Assembly (NCBI GenBank): GCA_964481755.1
Contig: CAYZVH010000127.1
Span: 1-9,361 of the forward strand
DNA length: 9,361 nucleotides
Direction: 5' to 3'
Source of the DNA: Phocaeicola_A sp964481755
GTDB lineage: Bacteria > Bacteroidota > Bacteroidia > Bacteroidales > Bacteroidaceae
The notes under the pieces were generated by a model that was given only the letters and a program-made list of their open reading frames with translations, was not told where the DNA came from and did not search any database. Numbering within the stretch: position 1 is the stretch's first letter; every line of letters begins with the position of its first letter. The position numbers and the translations under genes are program-made. Below are positions 5,105-9,361 of this stretch, piece by piece.

Positions 5105-7240
5105 ATGAAGCTGAATCAAACCTTTTTGACGATCGGGCTGTCCTTAAGCATGCTGCATGCTCCGCTCCCGTCGTCGGCCCAAACATCGGGCTCGAGAGAA
5201 AATCCCCTGTTGAAGCAGAGCACGCTGCCCTTTGGCGCGCCGGACTTCAGTAAGATACAAGAGACGGACTATCTGCCCGCCATAGAGGCCGCCATCCGCA
5301 GTCAGCGCGACAACGTGGACAAGATAGTGAACAACCCCGAGGCGCCCACCTTCTGCAACACCATCGTGGCGTATGAGGAGAGTGGCGTGATGCTCGACCG
5401 AGTGACAGCCATCTTCTTTGCCCTGACAGAGGCCGACAAGACCCCCGGCCTCACCGAGGTAGAGGACAAGGTGATGCCCCTGCTGACGGAGCTCGACAAC
5501 GAGATGTCCTTCAACCAAAAGCTCTTTGAGCGCGTGAAGTACGTCTACGACCACGAGCACGACGCCCTGCAGGGTGAGGACAAACGCCTCTTGGAGGAGG
5601 TCTATAAGTCGTTCGTGCGCTCCGGTGCCATGCTGACGGCGGACAAGATGGAACGCATGAAGCAGATAAACCTTCGCCTCTCCGAACTGCAATTGCAGTG
5701 GGGCAACCTGCTGACGGCCGCCACCAACGGTGCCGTGGTGTGGGTGAAGGACAAAGCCGAGCTGGCGGGCCTTAGCGACGCCGACATCGCCCAGTGCGCC
5801 AAGGATGCCGAGACCCACGGCAGCAAAGCACCCTACTGCATCGTCATCGTCAACACCACCCAACAGCCACTGCTCGCGAGCCTCGACAACCGCGACCTGC
5901 GCCGCAGAGTCTACGAGGCATCCGTGCACCGGGCCGACGGCACCAACGCCGACTTCAATACCTTCCCCATCGTCAGCGAGATGGCCAAGCTGCGGGCCGA
6001 GAAGGCAAAGCTGATGGGGTACGACAACTACTCCGCCTACTCGCTGGAGAATTCCATGGCGAAGACTCCCGAGCGTGTCTATGCCTTCCTGCGCCAGCTC
6101 ATCGTGGGATACGCCCCCAAAGCCGATGCCGAGACGAAGGCCATCGAAGCTTACGCACGCCAGCAGATGGGAGCCGACTTCCAACTGCAGCCCTACGACC
6201 GCTTCTACTATTCCGCTAAGATGAAGAAAGAACAGCTCAACATCAGCGACGACGAGGTGAAGCCCTATTTCAACATCGACAGCGTGTTGGTGAACGGTGT
6301 GTTCTATGCCGCCAGCCGCGTCTACGGAATCTCCTTCAAGGAGCGCACGGATATCCCCGTCTATCATCCCGACATGAAGGTCTACGAGGTGGACGACAGC
6401 GACGGCAGCCCCTTGGCCCTGTTCTATAGCGACAACTACCGCCGCCCCACCAAGCGTGGAGGCGCCTGGATGAGCAGCTTCGCCGAGCAGAGCAAGGTGC
6501 GCCATCAGCTACCTATTATATATAATGTATGCAACAACGCCAAGGCCCCGGACGGACAACCCACGCTCATCACTTGGGACGAGGTGACCACCATGTTCCA
6601 TGAGTTCGGGCACGCCCTGCACAGCATCCTGTCCGACTGCGGATACAATCGCCTCTCGGGCACCTCCGTGGCACGCGACTTCGTGGAGTTGCCCTCGCAG
6701 TTCAACGAGTCGTTCGCCACCATCCCCGAGGTGTTCGACCACTATGCGCGACACACCGTCACCGGCGAGCCCATGCCACAGGAACTGAAGGACCGTATGT
6801 TGCGTAGCATCAACTTCCACTCGGCATACGCCCTGGGCGAGAACCTCGCCGCCACCTGTGTCGACCTGGCTTGGCATTGTCTGGCCGACGGACAAGTGCC
6901 CACAGCCGACAAAGCCGCCGACTTCGAGCGCAAGGCGCTCGAGACCGTAGGTCTGCTCAACGCACAGATACCTCCGCGCTACTCTTCCTCCTACTTCAAC
7001 CACATCTGGGGAGGCAGCTACGCGTCGGGCTATTACAGTTACCTGTGGACCGAGGTGCTGGCGGTGAACGTGGCCGAATGCTTTGCCCGTCGTGGCGCTT
7101 TGGACCCCGCCACGGGAGCCGACTTCCGCCGTAAGGTGCTGAGCAAGGGCAACACCCAGGACCTGATGGGCATCTTCGCTGACTTCACCGGCATGGAACA
7201 ACCCGACGCGTCGGGTCTGCTGAAGGCTAGGGGACTGTAA
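5105..7240 (+). CDS. dcp: Secreted peptidyl-dipeptidase, peptidase family M3 (Dcp-like)
   Basis: A 711-residue zinc metallopeptidase of the thimet oligopeptidase/Dcp family, which removes C-terminal dipeptides from or cleaves short peptides. Length matches Dcp (about 680-715). Residues 1-25 look like a signal peptide (LNQTFLTIGLSLSML core, cleavage near SSA/QT), so it probably works in the periplasm, unlike cytosolic E. coli Dcp. The mainly helical N-terminal half leads to the catalytic site HEFGHALH with zinc ligands His499 and His503, catalytic Glu500, and third ligand Glu528 in DFVELPSQF, the M3 spacing. The substrate-binding loop FNHIWGGSYASGYYSYLW (631-648 region) contains the His and Tyr residues that close over peptide in this family. 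No key residue is missing. Whether it acts as a dipeptidyl carboxypeptidase or an oligopeptidase cannot be decided from sequence. Transcribed from its own promoter; no Shine-Dalgarno site is visible in the very short leader. A cluster of AT-only codons (ATA TAT AAT) falls at 6518-6526. Confidence 0.93.
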   Translation: MKLNQTFLTIGLSLSMLHAPLPSSAQTSGSRENPLLKQSTLPFGAPDFSKIQETDYLPAIEAAIRSQRDNVDKIVNNPEAPTFCNTIVAYEESGVMLDRVTAIFFALTEADKTPGLTEVEDKVMPLLTELDNEMSFNQKLFERVKYVYDHEHDALQGEDKRLLEEVYKSFVRSGAMLTADKMERMKQINLRLSELQLQWGNLLTAATNGAVVWVKDKAELAGLSDADIAQCAKDAETHGSKAPYCIVIVNTTQQPLLASLDNRDLRRRVYEASVHRADGTNADFNTFPIVSEMAKLRAEKAKLMGYDNYSAYSLENSMAKTPERVYAFLRQLIVGYAPKADAETKAIEAYARQQMGADFQLQPYDRFYYSAKMKKEQLNISDDEVKPYFNIDSVLVNGVFYAASRVYGISFKERTDIPVYHPDMKVYEVDDSDGSPLALFYSDNYRRPTKRGGAWMSSFAEQSKVRHQLPIIYNVCNNAKAPDGQPTLITWDEVTTMFHEFGHALHSILSDCGYNRLSGTSVARDFVELPSQFNESFATIPEVFDHYARHTVTGEPMPQELKDRMLRSINFHSAYALGENLAATCVDLAWHCLADGQVPTADKAADFERKALETVGLLNAQIPPRYSSSYFNHIWGGSYASGYYSYLWTEVLAVNVAECFARRGALDPATGADFRRKVLSKGNTQDLMGIFADFTGMEQPDASGLLKARGL

Positions 7241-7246
7241 ACGCCC

Positions 7247-7429
7247 GCGAGGCTGAAGAACTTGGGTTGGAATCTTTCGCTGAACTATAAGTTCTCGTGG
7301 AACTCTAAGTTCTTGCAGGACTCTAATCGCTCGCCGCACTCTAACCGCTCGCGGAGCGGAAACACTTGCGAGGCTGAAACACTCCTGGAGCGCTAACAGC
7401 TGCTAGGCCGAAGCCTGAGAAAACTCTAA
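7247..7429. repeat. Degenerate tandem repeat, about 18-bp step, nine or more units
   Basis: ACTATAA at 7284 and ACTCTAA at 7302, 7320 and 7338 are spaced exactly 18 bp apart and are followed by variants of GTTCTTG or CGCTCG. Weaker units continue with 16-18 bp steps at about 7356 (GCGGAAA), 7373 (GCTGAAA), 7390 (GCGCTAA), 7407 (GCCGAAG) and 7423 (ACTCTAA). The left edge has the same vocabulary: GCGAGGCTGAA occurs at 7247 and again at 7368. The array starts 7 bp after the M3 peptidase stop codon and runs up to the inverted repeat at the hisS promoter. It is non-coding: TAA recurs in step with the unit. Confidence 0.7.
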
Positions 7430-7501
7430 CAGAGGGCAAAAGCAACTTTTTCGGACCGTGAATGCCTATGTTACATCCGAAATGAGTACTTTTGCCCTCT
7501 G
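7430..7501. repeat. 13-bp perfect inverted repeat spanning the hisS promoter
   Basis: CAGAGGGCAAAAG (7430-7442) is the exact reverse complement of CTTTTGCCCTCTG (7489-7501). A second, nested pair, TTTCGGA (7449-7455) and TCCGAAA (7476-7482), lies symmetrically inside with 6-nt gaps on both sides, leaving a 20-nt centre. The right arm contains most of the hisS -7 element. In read-through RNA from the M3 gene it would fold as a long hairpin, but no U-run follows. Confidence 0.75.
7487..7494 (+). promoter_or_regulatory. Bacteroidetes-type -7 promoter element for hisS
   Basis: TACTTTTG is an exact match to TAnnTTTG, 40 bp before the hisS start codon, giving a leader of about 33 nt from a start near 7501. 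No good -33 TTTG is found 17-23 nt upstream. The element overlaps the right arm of the inverted repeat, so a protein bound there would cover it. Confidence 0.6.
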
Positions 7502-7534
7502 ATTTATAACACATATTTATATTTACACAGAACT

Positions 7535-8905
7535 ATGGCAGCAAAACCAAGTATACCCAAAGGAACTCGTGACTTCTCGCCACTGGAGATGGCGAAGCGT
7601 AACTACATATTCAACACCATCCGCGAGGTGTTTCACCTCTACGGATTCCAGCAGATTGAGACTCCCTCCATGGAGAACCTCTCCACGCTGATGGGTAAAT
7701 ATGGCGAGGAGGGAGACAAACTCCTCTTCAAGATTCAAAACTCCGGCGACTATTTCGCAGGCATCACCGACGAGGAACTCCTCTCGCGCAACGCTCCCAA
7801 GCTGGCAAGCAAATTCTGCGAGAAGGGTCTGCGCTACGACCTTACCGTACCCTTCGCCCGCTACGTGGTGATGCACCGCGACGAGCTCACCTTTCCCTTC
7901 AAGCGCTACCAGATACAGCCCGTGTGGCGTGCCGACCGTCCGCAGAAGGGTCGCTACCGTGAGTTTTACCAATGCGACGCCGACGTCGTGGGCAGCGACT
8001 CGCTGCTCAACGAGGTGGAGCTGCTGCAGATGATTGACGCCGTCTTCACCCGCTTCGGGGTGCGCGTCAGCATCAAGCTCAATAACCGCAAGATATTGGC
8101 AGGCATCGCCGAGATTATCGACGAGGCCGACAAGATAGTGGACATCACCGTGGCCATCGACAAACTCGACAAGATAGGCCTCGACAATGTGAACGCCGAG
8201 CTCCTCTCGAAGGGTATCCCTCAGGAGGCTATCGACAAACTGCAGCCCATCATCCTGCTGAGCGGCACCAACGAGGAGAAACTCGCTACACTGAAGCAGA
8301 CCCTGGCCGCCTCCGAGACCGGAATGAAGGGCGTGGAGGAGAGTGAGTTCATCCTGCGCACCGTCTCCGCCCTCCACTTGAAGAGCGAGCTGGAACTCGA
8401 CCTCACCCTGGCACGCGGTTTGAACTATTACACCGGAGCCATCGTGGAGGTGAAGGCCCTCGACGTGCAGATAGGCAGCATCAGCGGTGGTGGTCGCTAC
8501 GACAACCTCACCGGCGTGTTCGGCATGTCGGGCGTGTCCGGCGTGGGCATCTCCTTCGGTGCCGACCGCATCTTCGACGTGCTCAATCAGCTCGACCTCT
8601 ATCCCAAGGAGGCCGTGAACGGCACCCAACTGTTGTTCGTCAACTTCGGTCAGCGCGAGGCTGACTACTGTCTGCCCCTGTTGGCGGAAGCCCGCGCGGC
8701 AGGCATCCGTGCCGAGATTTACCCCGACTCGTCGAAAATGAAGAAACAGATGAGTTACGCCAATGCCCATAACATACCTTTTGTGGCTATCGTGGGCGAG
8801 GATGAGCTCAATGCCGGGGCGGTGATGCTGAAAAATATGGTCTCCGGCGAGCAACAACAAGTGAAATCGGAGGACTTGGTAGAGAACTTGCTGCATAATC
8901 TCTGA
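7535..8905 (+). CDS. hisS: Histidyl-tRNA synthetase
   Basis: Class II aminoacyl-tRNA synthetase that charges tRNA-His in the cytosol. It has 456 residues, slightly longer than the E. coli enzyme (424). Landmarks are PKGTRDFSP at 8-16, the helix/strand of motif 1 (about 30-50), the ATP/histidine-site segment GLRYDLTVPFARY (98-110), motif 2 with its tRNA-acceptor loop RPQKGRYREFYQCDAD (135-150, ATP-contacting Arg142), the HisRS-specific LARGLNYYTG (292-301) and motif 3 GISFGADRI (338-346, Arg345). Residues about 364-456 form the anticodon-binding domain. The insertion domain lies around 180-270. The RYDLTVPFAR form is the version seen in eukaryotes and many Bacteroidetes, rather than the LRPEGT form of E. 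coli. No Shine-Dalgarno site precedes the ATG; the leader is AT-rich. It is a single-gene unit with its own promoter. Confidence 0.97.
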   Translation: MAAKPSIPKGTRDFSPLEMAKRNYIFNTIREVFHLYGFQQIETPSMENLSTLMGKYGEEGDKLLFKIQNSGDYFAGITDEELLSRNAPKLASKFCEKGLRYDLTVPFARYVVMHRDELTFPFKRYQIQPVWRADRPQKGRYREFYQCDADVVGSDSLLNEVELLQMIDAVFTRFGVRVSIKLNNRKILAGIAEIIDEADKIVDITVAIDKLDKIGLDNVNAELLSKGIPQEAIDKLQPIILLSGTNEEKLATLKQTLAASETGMKGVEESEFILRTVSALHLKSELELDLTLARGLNYYTGAIVEVKALDVQIGSISGGGRYDNLTGVFGMSGVSGVGISFGADRIFDVLNQLDLYPKEAVNGTQLLFVNFGQREADYCLPLLAEARAAGIRAEIYPDSSKMKKQMSYANAHNIPFVAIVGEDELNAGAVMLKNMVSGEQQQVKSEDLVENLLHNL

Positions 8906-9053
8906 GAAAAATGAGTGCGCGGGCAATGATAAAGATTGTCACATCGGTCGGAAAAGTACCCTATGACGGTGCTAAAACCCGCAAATCACGTGTAAAATCA
9001 GTGCAAAAACCTATTTTGGTTAGATTTGAAACGCATTTGAACGAAAAAGATAC
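8906..9053. other. Gene-free spacer after hisS
   Basis: No gene and no convincing terminator. GCGGG (8919-8923 region) and CCCGC (8978-8982 region) could close a long, weakly paired loop. Composition shifts sharply to AT-rich from about 8985 onward. Confidence 0.4.
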
Positions 9054-9082
9054 TTGTATTTCAAAAATAACCTCTATCTTTG
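9054..9082 (+). promoter_or_regulatory. Isolated Bacteroidetes-type promoter
   Basis: TTG (9054-9056) and TATCTTTG (9075-9082), an exact TAnnTTTG, are 18 nt apart. The -7 element is followed by CAG, as at the M3 peptidase promoter. No long open frame follows on this strand, so the expected transcript, starting near 9089, appears to be short and non-coding. Confidence 0.65.
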
Positions 9083-9088
9083 CAGTGT

Positions 9089-9264
9089 AATAAAAAAACG
9101 TAAAGGATAATACCTTTACACTCGTTGACTCTAAAATGATATATTTCTGTTGTTGAATTAAAAAAATCTCCTGTTTAGGAGGAAACATACACATAAGTGC
9201 ATGGTGAATTATAAATGGGATGGGCTGGCCCGACGTTGTGAAACGTCGGGCCAGCGAATTTTAT
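9089..9264 (+). ncRNA. Candidate small RNA of about 175 nt
   Basis: The segment is bounded by a promoter and a strong intrinsic terminator and has no long coding frame. Seen within it: hairpin GTAAAGG/CCTTTAC with a 6-nt ATAATA loop (9100-9119); an A/T-rich middle; hairpin CTCCT/AGGAG with loop GTTT (9168-9181), whose right arm contains a perfect AGGAGG (9177-9182); and the 14-bp terminator stem. A six-codon frame, MIYFCC (9136-9156), and a 34-codon frame from 9201 that reads through the terminator are present but have no well-placed ribosome site. Long-range pairing of the two ends, expected of 6S RNA, is not seen. Conserved Bacteroidales RNAs with the same promoter-to-terminator layout are known, such as the Bacteroidales-1 motif, but I cannot test membership here. 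An untranslated leader of an unseen gene is less likely because the terminator is strong. Confidence 0.5.
9224..9264 (+). terminator. Strong Rho-independent terminator with GUGA tetraloop
   Basis: GCTGGCCCGACGTT (9224-9237) pairs perfectly with AACGTCGGGCCAGC (9242-9255) around a GTGA loop of the stable GNRA type. GAATTTTAT follows. The U-rich tail is on the plus side, so it best ends the candidate small RNA. The perfect stem could also serve a convergent transcript from the right, although no U-run is present in that direction. Confidence 0.75.
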
Positions 9265-9279
9265 GTAGGTCCCTTCCCG

Positions 9280-9360
9280 CTACGCCACCCGCTCTACTAT
9301 CATAAGTGTGGTGGAGTGGAAGTACAGCGCTTCCTCCATCTTCCTTAACCTTTCTCTTCG
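9280..9360 (-). CDS. Possible C-terminal end of an unrecognised protein
   Basis: A minus-strand frame enters from the right edge and ends at a TAG (9282-9280). It gives 26 residues, including KMEEALYFHSTTLMIVERVA. The amphipathic, mixed composition looks like real protein rather than a shadow frame, and the stop lies 25 bp from the bidirectional-looking terminator stem, a normal arrangement for convergent units. I do not recognise the family. With so little sequence it may be chance; a second minus-strand frame across the same bases is also open but has a less natural composition. Confidence 0.3.
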   Translation of the reverse strand, partial: RRERLRKMEEALYFHSTTLMIVERVA

Positions 9361-9361
9361 C

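Noticed and set aside
5144..6505. 453-codon open frame on the minus strand
   Set aside because: It is antisense to the M3 peptidase, whose motifs are intact. The His/Val/Gly/Leu-rich translation is the usual shadow of GC-rich coding DNA.
6515..6526. AT-only 12-bp palindrome ATTATATATAAT inside the M3 peptidase gene
   Set aside because: It keeps frame and encodes ordinary family sequence (PIIYNVCN); one short AT patch is weak evidence for a site.
6509..7339. 276-codon minus-strand frame beginning with hexapeptide-like repeats
   Set aside because: The repeat-like start is only the 18-bp DNA array read in frame; the rest is antisense to the M3 peptidase.
7523..8926. 467-codon open frame on the minus strand
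   Set aside because: It mirrors hisS across its whole length and shows no family motifs; a shadow of codon bias.
8961..9194. 77-codon minus-strand frame
   Set aside because: AT-rich Phe/Ile/Lys-rich translation lying over the promoter and candidate small RNA on the other strand; no ribosome site or motif.
9089..9264. 6S RNA
   Set aside because: The two ends do not pair and there is no long stem with a large central bubble.
9201..9305. 34-codon plus-strand frame starting inside the candidate small RNA
   Set aside because: It reads straight through the perfect terminator stem, and the AGGAGG is too far (18 nt) from its ATG.

Overview
The window reads as chromosomal DNA of a member of the Bacteroidales, most likely a GC-rich Prevotella-like species. 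Two things support this. Several gene starts are preceded by the Bacteroidetes-type -7 element TAnnTTTG rather than a sigma70 -10 box, and the proteins are of Bacteroidetes type (a HisRS with the RYDLTVPFAR signature, a secreted EEP-family hydrolase, a secreted M3 dipeptidase, a PepD-type M20 dipeptidase). The genus is inferred, not shown.

Layout from left to right. Positions 3-1175 (+) hold the C-terminal four fifths of an aminoacyl-histidine dipeptidase (pepD), closed by a hairpin terminator. Positions 1241-1396 carry two short tandem-repeat arrays, both with an exact 22-bp step; the second is built on the palindrome GTATAC. Positions 1483-2580 (+) encode a secreted endonuclease/exonuclease/phosphatase-fold protein. 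It converges on nudC (2718-3545, -), an NAD(H)/NAD-RNA pyrophosphatase whose leader DNA contains a G-quadruplex motif. A gene-free stretch (3546-3979) holds the nudC promoter and a 22-25 bp degenerate repeat next to the end of a CbpA-like DnaJ co-chaperone gene (3980-4927, -). Divergent from it is a secreted M3 peptidyl-dipeptidase (5105-7240, +) with a textbook Bacteroidetes promoter and a very short leader. Positions 7241-7534 hold a degenerate 18-bp tandem repeat, then a 13-bp inverted repeat spanning the hisS promoter. hisS is at 7535-8905 (+). The AT-rich right end carries an isolated promoter and, about 175 nt later, a perfect 14-bp stem terminator. Together they define a candidate small RNA (about 9089-9264), followed by the possible C-terminal end of a gene on the minus strand.

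The genes do not form one pathway. They are independent housekeeping or stress-care units: peptide breakdown (pepD, dcp-like), NAD/RNA quality control (nudC), protein folding (cbpA-like) and translation (hisS). All four spacers separating the identified genes in which I looked for repeats beyond 250 bp (1176-1482, 3546-3979, 7241-7534) contain unrelated degenerate tandem repeats with steps of about 17-25 bp, except the AT-rich 8906-9279 region, where I saw none. No mobile element, CRISPR array, tRNA or rRNA was seen. The most notable items are the candidate small RNA, the repeat arrays and the hisS promoter palindrome; no new multigene system is evident.
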